DNA of 64,000 bases from an uncultured Alphaproteobacteria bacterium (GCA_903860975.1 CAIOSI010000009.1:62001-126000), one strand, 5' to 3'; numbered from the stretch's first letter, positions 46,167 to 55,805 are shown. Translations and numbers: made by a program. Notes: a model not told the origin generated them from the sequence alone.

Positions 46167-46571
46167 TTACTTCGCCGCCGTAATCGTACCGCGGATTTCG
46201 CCACCCTTGTTCGCCTCAGTGTGGACGTTGAAGTACCACTTGCCGGCATTGAGGTCGGCGATTTGGGCGTCGGTCAGAGTGGCTGTGCCCTTGATCGGGC
46301 TGGGTGAAGCTGTCGCCGGAACGACAGGCGGGCCATTACCGCCGGGCGTGGCTGCATTGTGGAAATGGGCCGCCAAGACGGGGCCGGTCAGGTCTTTGTA
46401 GGACGCAGTGTAGGTGAAGGTCTTGCCGTCCAGCATCGCTTGGACCGAGCCGCTCCCCTTGACGCCATCGGCGCCTTTCAGAGTGGCGCTATAATGGGCC
46501 ATCTGGGCAGAGGCCGCACTTGCGGCTAGCAGGCTCACGGCCGCGATCGCGGCGAACAGTGTCTTATGCAT
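46167..46571 (-). CDS. CHRD-domain secreted protein
   Basis: A 134-residue exported protein from the ATG at 46571 (signal MHKTLFAAIAAVSLLAASAA). The CHRD domain covers nearly all of the mature part: MAHYSATLKGADGVKGSGSV, then AAHFHNAATPGGNGPPVV and the closing WYFNVHTEANKGGEIRGTIT. CHRD proteins are found from bacteria to chordin of animals; bacterial roles are poorly defined. It is convergent with the rodA operon. Confidence 0.88.
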   Translation of the reverse strand: MHKTLFAAIAAVSLLAASAASAQMAHYSATLKGADGVKGSGSVQAMLDGKTFTYTASYKDLTGPVLAAHFHNAATPGGNGPPVVPATASPSPIKGTATLTDAQIADLNAGKWYFNVHTEANKGGEIRGTITAAK

Positions 46572-46650
46572 CAATTATTCTCCCACGGCTCCGGGCAGAC
46601 TCCCGGATTGCGCGGCACGTTGCGCGCGCGCGCTGTGTCGCGCAACTGGC

Positions 46651-47643
46651 TTAGACGCTTAAAGCCTGATCGGTGGCGCGTACCAGTGCGTCAACGATGC
46701 CAGGTTCCGTCGACGCGTGGCCGGCATCCCAGACCACGTCTAAACGCGCTCGGGGCCAGACGCCCTTGAGTTTCCACGCCGCTTCCAACGGGGTCACCAC
46801 ATCGAAGCGGCCCTGTACGATCCAGCCGGGAATGTCTTGCAGCACCGCAGCGCTATTGAGGATCCAGCCTTCCTCGGGAAAGAAGCCGTGGTTGGCGAAG
46901 AAGTGGCACTCGATCCGGGCAAAGGCGATGGCGAAATCGACTTCGTTGAACTTGGAGGGCCGCGCTTCGGGACCGCGGATGGAGATGGTGTCGCCTTCCC
47001 ACTGGCTCCAGGCCGCGGCCGCTTGAGCCTGCACGCGTCGGTCGGGATGGGTCAGACGCTTATGGTAGGCGCCGATCATGTCGCCGCGCTCCGCCTCCGG
47101 GATCGGCGCACAGAACCGTTGCCAGGCGTCTGGAAACAGCATGCAGGCACCGTCCTGATAGAACCAGGCCAGCTCGCGCGCGGTCAGCAGAAAAACGCCG
47201 CGCAGCACCAGGCTTTCCACCCGTTCAGGGTGCTTGATCGCGTAGGCTAGCGCCAGCGTCGAGCCCCAGGAGCCGCCGAACACGCACCATTTCTCAACGC
47301 CCAGGTGCTCGCGCAGCCGCTCGATGTCCGCGATGAGCGTCCAGGTGGTGTTTTCCTCTAAAGACGCATTCGGCCGGCTCTTGCCGCACCCGCGCTGATC
47401 GAAAAGCGCCATGCGCCATTTCGACGGATCGAAGAACCGCCGCATCGTCGGATTGATCGCCCCCCCCGGTCCGCCGTGCAGGATCAGACACGGCTTGCCG
47501 TCGGGCTTGCCGCACTCCTCATAGTAGATTTCGTGTGCGCTATCGGTTGGCAGCCAACCGGAGGCAAAGGGCTCATTATCCGCAAATAGGCCTCTGCGGT
47601 GTGTTGCGGTCGAGACGGTAGGCGTAGGCGTGCTGCGTTCCAT
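46651..47643 (-). CDS. pip: Proline iminopeptidase (S33)
   Basis: The enzyme releases N-terminal proline from peptides. The 330-residue alpha/beta hydrolase shows the oxyanion-hole HGGPGGAINPTMRRFFDPSK near residue 60, DQRGCGKSRPNA near 88 and the nucleophile elbow CVFGGSWGSTLALAYAIKHP near 122. The acidic and histidine residues are in IVQGRFDVVTPLEAAW and VWDAGHAST. It starts nine bases after the stop of the epoxide hydrolase-like gene, so both form one unit. Confidence 0.92.
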   Translation of the reverse strand: MERSTPTPTVSTATHRRGLFADNEPFASGWLPTDSAHEIYYEECGKPDGKPCLILHGGPGGAINPTMRRFFDPSKWRMALFDQRGCGKSRPNASLEENTTWTLIADIERLREHLGVEKWCVFGGSWGSTLALAYAIKHPERVESLVLRGVFLLTARELAWFYQDGACMLFPDAWQRFCAPIPEAERGDMIGAYHKRLTHPDRRVQAQAAAAWSQWEGDTISIRGPEARPSKFNEVDFAIAFARIECHFFANHGFFPEEGWILNSAAVLQDIPGWIVQGRFDVVTPLEAAWKLKGVWPRARLDVVWDAGHASTEPGIVDALVRATDQALSV

Positions 47644-47652
47644 TCGTCCAAT

Positions 47653-48633
47653 CTACTGCGCCAAGCGCCTATGCAGCCAGTCAAGCATGAGACGGTTCAC
47701 CTCTTCTGGCCGCTCCTGCTGTGTCCAATGCCCTGAACCTGCGACCATGTGCATTTCCAGGTCACCAATCATGCCGGGCATGCCTTCTGCCATAGCCGGG
47801 CTCAACACAGCGTCGAGTTCGGCGGTTATCATGAGGCAGGGCAGATGATCTAGCCGGGTTGGCAAGGCCTCGGAGCGCTCCCAATTTCGACTGAAGTTGC
47901 GATACCAGTTAATCGCGCCACTGAAGCCCGTCTGCTTGAAGGTCTCGACGAAGACGGCCAGTTCTTCGGGGGTCAGGAATTGGCTTCCGATATCAGAGGC
48001 GTCCCATTGCTGCAGCAGATCCCTCAAAGCAAAGGTGGAGCCGCCGTCGGGGGGCGAAGCCGCGGTGATCTGGCGGGTGGGCTTGCGCATGAAAAAGCGC
48101 ATGGTCTTCTCGACGTCTGCGGACAAGACGGCGTCAGCCTCGCCAGGCGTCTGAAACCAGACGATGTACATCTCTGGCCCAAAGCGTATCCGCATCAGGG
48201 CAATCGGGTCCAGCGGTGCGCGCGGCATAAATGGCGTATTTAGGCCGATGACGCCGGCCACACGGCTCGGATGCATGAGTGGCATCTGCCACACAACGAA
48301 GCCTCCCCAATCGTGGCCGCAGAAGATCGCCTTTTCGACGCCCAGGTGATTGAGCAGGCCCACGAGATCGCCGGTCAGGTGTTCCATGTCGTATTCGACG
48401 ACGGCCTCAGGGCGAGAAGACAAGCCGTAGCCGCGCTGGTCGGGCGCGATCACCCAGTGGCCGGCCTCGCCAAGGGCCTTGAGCTGATGACGCCAGGAAT
48501 AGGCGAGTTCGGGGAAGCCATGACAAAGGACGATGGGCACGCCGCCACGCGGGCCAGCCTCATAATAGGCCAGCTCAATGCCGTTGACCTGGGCGCGCTT
48601 GACGGGCGGCATCTGGCTTTCGAGCGCGGACAT
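47653..48633 (-). CDS. Alpha/beta hydrolase, epoxide hydrolase-like
   Basis: From the ATG at 48633 (GGAAA eight bases upstream) the protein has 326 residues. The oxyanion motif is LCHGFPELAYSWRHQLKALG (HGFPE is typical of epoxide hydrolases), then DQRGYGLSSRP and the nucleophile Asp in FCGHDWGGFVVWQMPLMHPS near 113. The catalytic His lies in VAGSGHWTQQERPEEVNRLM. An Asp nucleophile (GHDWGG) separates it from serine esterases and supports epoxide hydrolase or haloalkane dehalogenase activity. It is divergent from the Bcr/CflA exporter over 91 bp. Confidence 0.88.
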   Translation of the reverse strand: MSALESQMPPVKRAQVNGIELAYYEAGPRGGVPIVLCHGFPELAYSWRHQLKALGEAGHWVIAPDQRGYGLSSRPEAVVEYDMEHLTGDLVGLLNHLGVEKAIFCGHDWGGFVVWQMPLMHPSRVAGVIGLNTPFMPRAPLDPIALMRIRFGPEMYIVWFQTPGEADAVLSADVEKTMRFFMRKPTRQITAASPPDGGSTFALRDLLQQWDASDIGSQFLTPEELAVFVETFKQTGFSGAINWYRNFSRNWERSEALPTRLDHLPCLMITAELDAVLSPAMAEGMPGMIGDLEMHMVAGSGHWTQQERPEEVNRLMLDWLHRRLAQ

Positions 48634-48724
48634 CAGCGGTTTCCTTTCGCCCGCCACCTTTGCAGCAAACGCTGCGCAGCGGAACGGGGAAGACAGCGAG
48701 GGTAAAGCCGCTAAAAAGGCCCCG

Positions 48725-49942
48725 ATGACAGCCCAGATCCAAAATGAACGCACGCCCTGGGGTCTGGTGATCCTATTGGGGTCACTGACGGCGATGGGCC
48801 CGCTGGCCATCGACATGTATCTGCCCAGCCTTCCGGCCATTTCCGCCGGCTTGCAGGCCTCGGCCGGACAATCGCAGGCGACGGTCTCGGCGTTCCTTGC
48901 CGGGATGGCTATTGGTCAGCTGTTCTATGGCCCGGCTTCGGACCGAATGGGACGACGGGCACCGATCCTGTTTGGGGTGGTGGTCTATATCGCGGCATCC
49001 GTGGCCTGCGGCTTTGCGACCTCGCCGATCATGCTGATCGCGACGCGGTTCTTCCAGGCCCTTGGCGCTTGCGCCGGTGGCGTGGTTTCCCGCGCCGTCG
49101 TCCGCGACCGGTTCGGACATAGCGAAACGGCCCGGATGTTGTCCCTGCTGATGCTGATCATGGGACTTGCGCCCATTCTGGCGCCCCTGCTGGGCGGGGT
49201 GTTGCTGGGTCTAGGCGGCTGGCGGCTGAACTTCTGGTTCATGGCCGCGTTCGGTGTTGCCGTAGGCCTAGCCGGTCTGTTCCGACTGCAGGAGAGCCGG
49301 TCAGAAGAGACGACGGCCCATGCGGCCACCGAAAGTCCGCTGCAGGCTTACCTGGCCTTGATGAGGGAGCCGCGACTGGTCGGCTATGCCTTGGCCGGTG
49401 CGTTGAACGGGGCGACGCTTTTTACCTACATTGCGTCGTCTCCAGACCTGCTGATCAGGACTTATGGCATTTCACCAGCAGCGTTCGGCTGGGTTTTCGG
49501 GCTGAATGCGGTGGGCATCATCGGCTCAAACCAGGTGAACCGCTTCCTGCTGAGACATCGGACTCCGGATCAGGTGCTGGCGAAATCCAGCGTGATCGCC
49601 GTTGGCTTTGGGGTTCTGCTGATGGTCGCAGCCGCCTCCGGGCTTGGCGAGCGATGGAGCGTACTGACGCTCCTCTTCATGCTGCTTTCGACTTACGGTT
49701 TCATGCAGGGCAATACGATGGCCGGCGCCTTGAACGTCGATCCCAGGCGGGCGGGCGCGATCTCGGCAATGATGGGCGCGGTGTCGTTCGGAACCGGAGC
49801 GCTTGCTTCAGCCGCCGCCGGTGTGCTGCACGATGGGACACCGCGGCCTATGGCGCTGGTGATGATGGTCGCTCTCGCAGGCTCTGCGCTCTGCCTGCAT
49901 TTTCTGGCTTTGCCGAAAGATCGAGGGTCGATCCCCGCCTAG
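48725..49942 (+). CDS. Bcr/CflA-family multidrug exporter (MFS)
   Basis: A 405-residue MFS pump with 12 helices from the ATG at 48725. GPLAIDMYLPSLPAISAGLQ is the first-helix signature of Bcr/CflA, and YGPASDRMGRRAPILFGVVV is motif A. RFFQALGACAGGVVSRAVVR in helix 4 is also characteristic. It should export drugs such as bicyclomycin or sulfonamides, or cell metabolites. Its stop overlaps the convergent DUF423 stop by four bases. Confidence 0.9.
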   Translation: MTAQIQNERTPWGLVILLGSLTAMGPLAIDMYLPSLPAISAGLQASAGQSQATVSAFLAGMAIGQLFYGPASDRMGRRAPILFGVVVYIAASVACGFATSPIMLIATRFFQALGACAGGVVSRAVVRDRFGHSETARMLSLLMLIMGLAPILAPLLGGVLLGLGGWRLNFWFMAAFGVAVGLAGLFRLQESRSEETTAHAATESPLQAYLALMREPRLVGYALAGALNGATLFTYIASSPDLLIRTYGISPAAFGWVFGLNAVGIIGSNQVNRFLLRHRTPDQVLAKSSVIAVGFGVLLMVAAASGLGERWSVLTLLFMLLSTYGFMQGNTMAGALNVDPRRAGAISAMMGAVSFGTGALASAAAGVLHDGTPRPMALVMMVALAGSALCLHFLALPKDRGSIPA

Positions 49943-50316
49943 ATTGGATCGACGCCGCGGGCTGCCCAGCCCAGGATCGCCCATCCCGTAAGGAAGCAGA
50001 GACCGCCGAGCGGCGTTATAATACCCATCCACCGAGGGGCTCCGAGGGCCATGGCGTAAAGCGACCCCGAGAACAGGACGACGCCTGAGAGAAAGAAGGC
50101 CGGTGCAAAGCGCGCGCGCCTGGCCCCGACCTGCATGAAGGTCGCACAGGCCAAAGTGGCCATGGTGTGCATGAAGCCATACATCGACCCGGTCCGCAGC
50201 AAGTCCTGAGCCCGCGGGTCACTGACGCTGTGCGCGGCAAAAGCGCCGACGGCCACGGCCACGAAGCCTCCCGTCGCAGCCAACGTCATCCAGTTGCGGC
50301 GGCTCCAAAGGCCCAT
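49939..50316 (-). CDS. DUF423 membrane protein
   Basis: A 125-residue protein with four hydrophobic helices. GGFVAVAVGAFAAHSVSDPR near residue 16 and SGSLYAMALGAPRWMGIITP near 85 are diagnostic for DUF423 (YwdK-like), a small integral membrane family without known function. It starts one base after the amidase stop, as the last gene of a three-gene unit. Confidence 0.88.
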   Translation of the reverse strand: MGLWSRRNWMTLAATGGFVAVAVGAFAAHSVSDPRAQDLLRTGSMYGFMHTMATLACATFMQVGARRARFAPAFFLSGVVLFSGSLYAMALGAPRWMGIITPLGGLCFLTGWAILGWAARGVDPI

Positions 50317-50317
50317 A

Positions 50318-51748
50318 TCAGCCCCAAACCATAGGTCGGCGGTCCTTCCATGGCGCTTCTTTTTCCAGCTGAGCGGCCAGGCGAAAGAGGGTGGCTTCGT
50401 CCGCGTAGCGGGCGGAGAACATCATGCCGATCGGCAGGCCGGTGGAATCAACCTCAATCGGCAACGACATTGAAGGCTGACCCGAGAAATTGAACGGCGG
50501 CGTATAGGGGAAGGTACGGCCCTGGCGGCGGTTGACCTCTTTTGGGGCCAGGTTCACCGGATCGATGAAGCCGATTTCGGGTACCGCAGTTCCCAGCACC
50601 GGGGTGAGGTAGATGTCGACATCCTCAAAGAAGGCCAGCGTGTTGCGGTTCAGCATCCGCGTTTCCTGCAAGGAGCGCATGACGTCGGCGCCGGTCTGGC
50701 GCCGGCCCGCTTTCAGCGACGCCCAGGTCAGAGGCTCGAGTTCGTCCTCCTCTGGCTCACGCCCGACTTGCTCGATGAGGCGCGCCATGCCGGCTGCAAA
50801 GTTGGCGGCGGCTGCGGGTCCGCGCGAGGCGAAGAGCGCGCGGTAGTCGATCCCGAGGCCCTTTTCGATGACCTCGTGACCGAGGCCCTTCAAGAGCGCT
50901 GCTGTTCGCTCGAGTGCGGCCTGAATCTCTGGCTCGATGGGGCGACCTGACGGCGTCTCGGACGACCAGGCGATTCTGAGCTTTCCAGGCCCGCGCCCGA
51001 TCTCTTCCATGTAGGGCCGTTCTTTGGGCGGAGCCGGGTAGGGCGAGCCTGGCTCAGCATAGCCCGTTGCATCCAGCATGGCCGCGGAGTCTCGCACTGT
51101 GCGGGTGACAACGTGGTCGACAACATTGCCGAGTGCGTAGTCGAAGCCGTCGGGCATGTTCGGGGTGCGGTCGCGCGTGACCTTCAGGCCCACGAGCCCG
51201 CAGCAGGCCGCCGGGATGCGGATCGAACCCAGACCGTCGGAGGCGTGCGCAAGCGGCACGATGCCGGCTGCGACCGCAGAGGCGGCCCCACCCGACGAGC
51301 CGCCAGCGATGTGGTCGGGGTTCCAAGGATTGCGGCAGGGACCAAGCGCTGCGCTTTCTGTGGTGCCGGTAATGCCGTATTCTGGCGTATTGGTCTTGCC
51401 CAGCGGAATGACGCCGGCATCACGATAGCGGCGTGTCAGGCCACCATCTTCGCTGTCGATCACGCCTCGTGCAAATTTGCTCCCGTGGCTGCGCGGCCAG
51501 CCTGCGACCGGCATGCCGAGGTCCTTGATGAGGAACGGGACGCCATGGAACGGGCCCTCTGGCAACTCCGCTTTTGCCCGAGCCCGAGCGTCCTCATAGG
51601 CTTTGTAGACAACCGCGTTCAGGGTTGGATTGTGTCGTTCGATCCGCGCGATGGCGGCCTCGACCAGCTCTAGCGGCGTCACGGCGCGCTTTTGGACCAG
51701 CTCGGCCAGGCCCAGGCCGTCAAAATCGGCGTAATCAGGCATTTCCAT
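50318..51748 (-). CDS. Amidase signature-family enzyme
   Basis: A 476-residue amidase. The Ser-cisSer-Lys triad is recognisable: Lys in GVPFLIKDLGMPVAGWPRSH near residue 75, and the serines in AGGSSGGAASAVAAGIVPLA near 150 and HASDGLGSIRIPAACCGLVG near 172. The second block normally reads GSDGGGSIR; here ASDGLGSIR, a mild variant. It would hydrolyse an amide, with unknown substrate. Spacing to the class III aminotransferase (4 bp) and DUF423 gene (1 bp) shows one transcript. Confidence 0.9.
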   Translation of the reverse strand: MEMPDYADFDGLGLAELVQKRAVTPLELVEAAIARIERHNPTLNAVVYKAYEDARARAKAELPEGPFHGVPFLIKDLGMPVAGWPRSHGSKFARGVIDSEDGGLTRRYRDAGVIPLGKTNTPEYGITGTTESAALGPCRNPWNPDHIAGGSSGGAASAVAAGIVPLAHASDGLGSIRIPAACCGLVGLKVTRDRTPNMPDGFDYALGNVVDHVVTRTVRDSAAMLDATGYAEPGSPYPAPPKERPYMEEIGRGPGKLRIAWSSETPSGRPIEPEIQAALERTAALLKGLGHEVIEKGLGIDYRALFASRGPAAAANFAAGMARLIEQVGREPEEDELEPLTWASLKAGRRQTGADVMRSLQETRMLNRNTLAFFEDVDIYLTPVLGTAVPEIGFIDPVNLAPKEVNRRQGRTFPYTPPFNFSGQPSMSLPIEVDSTGLPIGMMFSARYADEATLFRLAAQLEKEAPWKDRRPMVWG

Positions 51749-51752
51749 GGGT

Positions 51753-53033
51753 CTACCTCGTGCCGCCGGTGGTTAGGAACGCCAGTTTGGGAACGGGCTG
51801 AAGGGAAGGCGATTGTCGCTTGAGCACCCCGAAGGCTCCTTCTGCTGCATTTAACGCATCCTCAATATCGGCCTCAGTCATAGCCGCACAGAGGAACATG
51901 TTGTGCCAAGGGTGCACATAGACACCGCGATCCAACATCGCCGAGGCGAAGCAGAAGCCGTTTCTCAGGTCTGGGTCTTCTTCGAACAAGAACAGCGGCA
52001 TCGTCACCGGGCCCGTTTGGCGCAACGAAAAGCCTGCCGCCGAGGCGCGTTCGTGGAGGCCTGAGCGCAGGCGTTCGCCAAGGGCGGTGATCCGTTCCAG
52101 GTAGTCGGTGTTGCGGACGAGGCCCAGCGTCTCGATGGCCGCCGCCATAGGGGCGGCCTGATACCAGAACGAGCCTGTGACATAGATCGAGGCGGCGGCT
52201 TTACGAGCCTTGTCATTGCCCAGCAGGGCCGAAAGGCCATGGCCGTTGGCGAGGCACTTTCCCCAGGTGGAAAGGTCCGGTTGCACGCCGATCTTCGACC
52301 ATGAGCAGTCGCGTGTGAGCCGAAATCCGGCGCGCACATCGTCGACGATCAGAAGCGCGCCCGTCTGGTCGCAGAGTTCGCGGGCGCGTCGTGCGTAGGC
52401 CGGGTCCGGCTCGGCTTGGTCGATGAAGGCATCGTGCTTGAAGGGGGCTGCGAAAATGCAGGCGAGATCGTCGCCGGCTTGGGCTGCGGCGGCCTCAAGG
52501 CTTGCAACGTCATTGTAATCGCAGAGAACCTGGTGGGCGCGGTCGCTCTCTATCGTGCCGGTTGGGCGCGGTACGCACCAGGGTGCTGCGCCATGATAGG
52601 CGCCCTTGGCCCGGATCACTGTTTTCTTGCGCGTATGGGCGCGTGCCGTGGTCAGAGCCATGGTCGTGGCGTCTGTGCCGTTCTTGCAGAACATCGCCCA
52701 ATCGGCGTGAGCAACCATCGCCACGAAGGCCTCGGCTAACTCAACCATCAAGGCGGTCGGGCCAGTTAGGGTGTCGCCAAGGCCCAGTTGTCGGACAAAG
52801 GCGGCATCGATCTGTGGGTTGGCGTAGCCGAAGAGATTGGGCCCGTAGGCGCACATCAGATCGAGATAGCGCCGGCCATCGACATCCCAGATGTGGGCGC
52901 CTTCGCCGCGCTCGAAGAACTGAGGATAGTCATCTGGCAAAAGCCCCGTCGACTGGTGGCCGTACATCCCGCCGGGGATGACTGCGTCGGCGCGAGCGCG
53001 AAGCTCCCTATCCCGGCTGTCCGTGCGCCCCAT
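51753..53033 (-). CDS. Class III aminotransferase (glutamate-1-semialdehyde-aminomutase-like)
   Basis: A 426-residue PLP enzyme. The start MGRTDSRDRELRARADAVIP resembles HemL-like enzymes. MFCKNGTDATTMALTTARAH near residue 115 is the PLP phosphate region, LLIVDDVRAGFRLTRDCSWS near 230 holds the cofactor Asp, and the Schiff-base lysine is in LSTWGKCLANGHGLSALLGN near 260. It is probably not the tetrapyrrole enzyme, since it heads an operon with an amidase; a role on an amino acid or amide substrate is more likely, which is inference. Confidence 0.85.
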   Translation of the reverse strand: MGRTDSRDRELRARADAVIPGGMYGHQSTGLLPDDYPQFFERGEGAHIWDVDGRRYLDLMCAYGPNLFGYANPQIDAAFVRQLGLGDTLTGPTALMVELAEAFVAMVAHADWAMFCKNGTDATTMALTTARAHTRKKTVIRAKGAYHGAAPWCVPRPTGTIESDRAHQVLCDYNDVASLEAAAAQAGDDLACIFAAPFKHDAFIDQAEPDPAYARRARELCDQTGALLIVDDVRAGFRLTRDCSWSKIGVQPDLSTWGKCLANGHGLSALLGNDKARKAAASIYVTGSFWYQAAPMAAAIETLGLVRNTDYLERITALGERLRSGLHERASAAGFSLRQTGPVTMPLFLFEEDPDLRNGFCFASAMLDRGVYVHPWHNMFLCAAMTEADIEDALNAAEGAFGVLKRQSPSLQPVPKLAFLTTGGTR

Positions 53034-53115
53034 ATTCGAGTCTCCCTGATCGATGATCAGACTTTACGCGGCCATTCAGCCGCGTCCACCGCGACTCCGT
53101 GTAGAGGCATTGATC

Positions 53116-54279
53116 ATGCCGCTCCCCGTGCGCCTTGGCCTCTATTACGGGGCGATTTTCATCGGCGCAGGCGTAAGCTCGCCCTATCTATCCGTCTGGT
53201 TCGTCCACCATGGTCTGTCTGGCAGCCAGATCGGGTTGATCCTTTCGCTGCCGATGATCGCGCGCGCGCTGACCGCCCCACTTTTGGCGATCTGGGCGGA
53301 CAGCTTCAGACTTCGGCGCACAGCTTTGGCGATCCTGGCCGTCGCCGTTACCGGGGCCTACGGGCTGATGGCGCTGCCGTGGGGCTTTGCCTGGTGGATG
53401 GTGGTCTGGTTCGCGGCCTCTTCCATGTTTTCCACCCTCTCGCCGCTAGCGGACGTGATCGCGCTCCGACGCGCCCGAGTCGACGGCTTCAACTTCGGCT
53501 GGCCCAGAGGCATCGGCTCGGCGGCCTTCATCGTCGGTAACGTGGGGATGGGCGCCATTCTGACCCGGGGGTCGCCTGAAGTGGTGCTGGTCTGGATGGT
53601 TGCTGCCTCGGCGCTGGCTGCTTTCGCCGCGCGTTTTCTTTTGCCGCCCGATCCCGTGCACGAGGAGGGCCACGCTGCGGCCTTCGCAGACCGGATGGCG
53701 GGACTGTCGAGTTTATTGCGCGACCCGGTCTTTTTGACGGCGGTGATTTCCGCGGGCCTTATCCAATCGGCCCATGCCTTTTACTACGGCTTCTCGGTCC
53801 TGGTGTGGAAACGCCAAGGCATTGCTGAGGACCTGACGGGAATCCTATGGGCCACCGGTGTCGCCACCGAGATCGGCTTCCTGTGGTTTCTTGAACCTTG
53901 GCGGCGCAGGATCGGGCCGCGAAATCTGCTGGTCCTGGGCGGGATTGCCGCGGTCGCCCGTTGGAGCGTGCTGGCGTTTTCGCCGCCGCTTTGGGCGCTG
54001 TTTCCGCTCCAGACGCTTCATGCGCTGAGCTACGCAGCAACCTTCCTGGCCTCGCTGCTGCTGGTCGAGCAACTTTCGACTCCGCGTAATGCATCGGCAG
54101 CCCAGGCGATCAACTCCGCGCTGTCGGGCGGCGTGCTCTCCGGCATAGCCACGATCGTCTCGGGATGGCTCTTCGACCACACCGGCGCTCACGGCTATCT
54201 CCTGATGGCAGGGATGTCGGCTGCGGGGTTGTGCGGAGCTGTGCGGCTATATGGGGTTAGGCGGTTGAACGCGACTTAG
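53116..54279 (+). CDS. MFS permease of the HcaT/MFS_1-like group
   Basis: A 387-residue permease with 12 helices from the ATG at 53116, with GAGG eight bases upstream; an ATG at 53053 is in frame but has a polar extension. The start LPVRLGLYYGAIFIGAGVSS, then PYLSVWFVHHGLSGSQIGLI, fits the group related to 3-phenylpropionate permease HcaT. The WPRGIGSAAFIVGNVGMGAI segment is another marker. It is divergent from the class III aminotransferase operon and could carry the substrate or product of that operon. Confidence 0.82.
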   Translation: MPLPVRLGLYYGAIFIGAGVSSPYLSVWFVHHGLSGSQIGLILSLPMIARALTAPLLAIWADSFRLRRTALAILAVAVTGAYGLMALPWGFAWWMVVWFAASSMFSTLSPLADVIALRRARVDGFNFGWPRGIGSAAFIVGNVGMGAILTRGSPEVVLVWMVAASALAAFAARFLLPPDPVHEEGHAAAFADRMAGLSSLLRDPVFLTAVISAGLIQSAHAFYYGFSVLVWKRQGIAEDLTGILWATGVATEIGFLWFLEPWRRRIGPRNLLVLGGIAAVARWSVLAFSPPLWALFPLQTLHALSYAATFLASLLLVEQLSTPRNASAAQAINSALSGGVLSGIATIVSGWLFDHTGAHGYLLMAGMSAAGLCGAVRLYGVRRLNAT

Positions 54280-54435
54280 GCGCGAGCCTTAGGCGCTAAC
54301 CTTAGGAAGAAGGTAGCTCGTGCGTCTCCATGCCAGGGCTTCATCTAGACCAAAGGCTCGAGCCATTGTGCCGCTCGGCTTGGCGAGGCCATGAAAACAA
54401 GGGTATCTATTGTGCCCCAATGTTAGGGTGCGTCG

Positions 54436-55374
54436 ATGCACGGCTTCGACGTTTGGACCAGTTCAAACGCAGCGGCTGGCACGGGAATTGCGGTTCAAAG
54501 GTCGATGACCATTGGAGATGATGTCGTGGCTTTTCTAGACGAGATGGACCCAAAATCCGGATTCATTCCCGCTGAGAGTGTACGCACAAAGGGCAAGGAT
54601 CTCGCGGCGCAGTACAATGCAGCCTCGCCATTTCCCCATATCGTCATCGACAATTTTCTACCTCCGGAATTGCTTGAAGCCTGCCTGAAGGAATTTCCTA
54701 AGCAAGCCGCGGGCGCGGACATGAGTTTTGATAGAGACACTGAGAGATTTAAGACTCAATACAGTCCTGAAAATCTTACTCCCCGTATGAGAGCGCTCTT
54801 TTATGCGTTCAATTCTTGGCCATTTATAAAAATATTGGAAAATATTACGGGCGTGAAAGGCTTAATTCCCGACCCATACTTCATGGGTGCTGGCTTTCAC
54901 GAAATCAATCAGGGTGGGCATCTATCGATCCACGCGGATTTCAATCACCACAAGCCGATGGATCTTGAGCGTCGCCTCAATGTTCTGATTTATTTGAATA
55001 AAGATTGGAAAGAAGAATACGGCGGCCAGCTGGAACTTTGGGACACGAAGATGGTGGGGATGGTCAAGTCCATGACGCCAGCGTTCAATAAATGTGTAAT
55101 TTTCAATACGAATTCAGATAGTTATCACGGAAATCCATCCCTTGTGGATCATCCGAAGGGTGTGTCGCGCAAATCGATTGCCCTCTATTATTACACGTCG
55201 ACCTGGAGCGCGGCGAAGCGTGACCACACGACCCAGTTCAGGCCGCGCGCCGGAACCCCAGACAAAACGGATTGGAATACGGTTCTGCGGGAGACGGCTA
55301 TCGACCTGATGCCGCCGTTGCTACTGCGTAATCTGAAGAAGTTGCGGCGATCAACGAAGGTTGAAGAGGCCTAG
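54436..55374 (+). CDS. 2-oxoglutarate/Fe(II)-dependent oxygenase (prolyl 4-hydroxylase-like)
   Basis: A 312-residue protein. The start at 54436 has AGGG at seven bases; an ATG at 54505 is also possible. The double-stranded beta-helix carries the iron ligands: HxD in GAGFHEINQGGHLSIHADFN near residue 175, the distal His in SDSYHGNP near 235, and the 2-oxoglutarate-binding Arg in VSRKSIALYYYTSTWSAAKR. It should hydroxylate or otherwise oxidise an amino acid, peptide or sugar. The gene has AT-rich runs (for example near 54820-54860) unlike its neighbours, suggesting transfer. It precedes the adenylation-carrier-thioesterase gene in the same direction. Confidence 0.82.
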   Translation: MHGFDVWTSSNAAAGTGIAVQRSMTIGDDVVAFLDEMDPKSGFIPAESVRTKGKDLAAQYNAASPFPHIVIDNFLPPELLEACLKEFPKQAAGADMSFDRDTERFKTQYSPENLTPRMRALFYAFNSWPFIKILENITGVKGLIPDPYFMGAGFHEINQGGHLSIHADFNHHKPMDLERRLNVLIYLNKDWKEEYGGQLELWDTKMVGMVKSMTPAFNKCVIFNTNSDSYHGNPSLVDHPKGVSRKSIALYYYTSTWSAAKRDHTTQFRPRAGTPDKTDWNTVLRETAIDLMPPLLLRNLKKLRRSTKVEEA

Positions 55375-55763
55375 AGGGACGCTGGCGCATCTTGTGTAGA
55401 TAGCCCTTGCCGACGTTGCGGTGCTCATCCTTGGCAGGAGAGAAAGATGCGCGTTGGTTGCCCAACGGCATTTTGTGCTTTCGAGCTATTCGTGGCAAAT
55501 CACCCAATCGGCTTGGGCGGGGCGATCGTTTCCCGGGTCTGCAATTGGCACACCGCTTCATGAGCGTTGAGCACCTTGCGACGCGAGGCTCATGTTCCCC
55601 AATCAGGGGAAATCGATGGCGTAATAGCATCAGCTAGTTCAGTAAAATTGAGGTCTTCGAGGCAGTTACAGGTTGGTTCCGTATTTGATCCAAAATTGGG
55701 TTCCAATCGCCTCTCAGTATGATGGGTCGAATTTAGGACTGGTTTTCGGATGAACGAGTTCGT
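55375..55763. other. Gap between oxygenase and NRPS-like gene
   Basis: About 390 bases with no recognisable gene. The right half is AT-richer, with short runs such as AGTAAAATTGAGG, and probably carries the promoter of the NRPS-like gene. The gap makes a single transcript with the oxygenase uncertain. Confidence 0.4.
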
Positions 55764-55805
55764 TTGAACGGCGAACAGGTCTCGGAACGCTTATTGTTGA
55801 ACCGC

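Noticed and set aside
51753..53033. Assignment as hemL (glutamate-1-semialdehyde aminomutase)
   Set aside because: Motifs fit class III aminotransferases in general; operon context with an amidase does not support tetrapyrrole synthesis.
55298..55630. Reverse frame between the oxygenase and the NRPS-like gene
   Set aside because: It overlaps the end of the oxygenase and has no domain or proper start.
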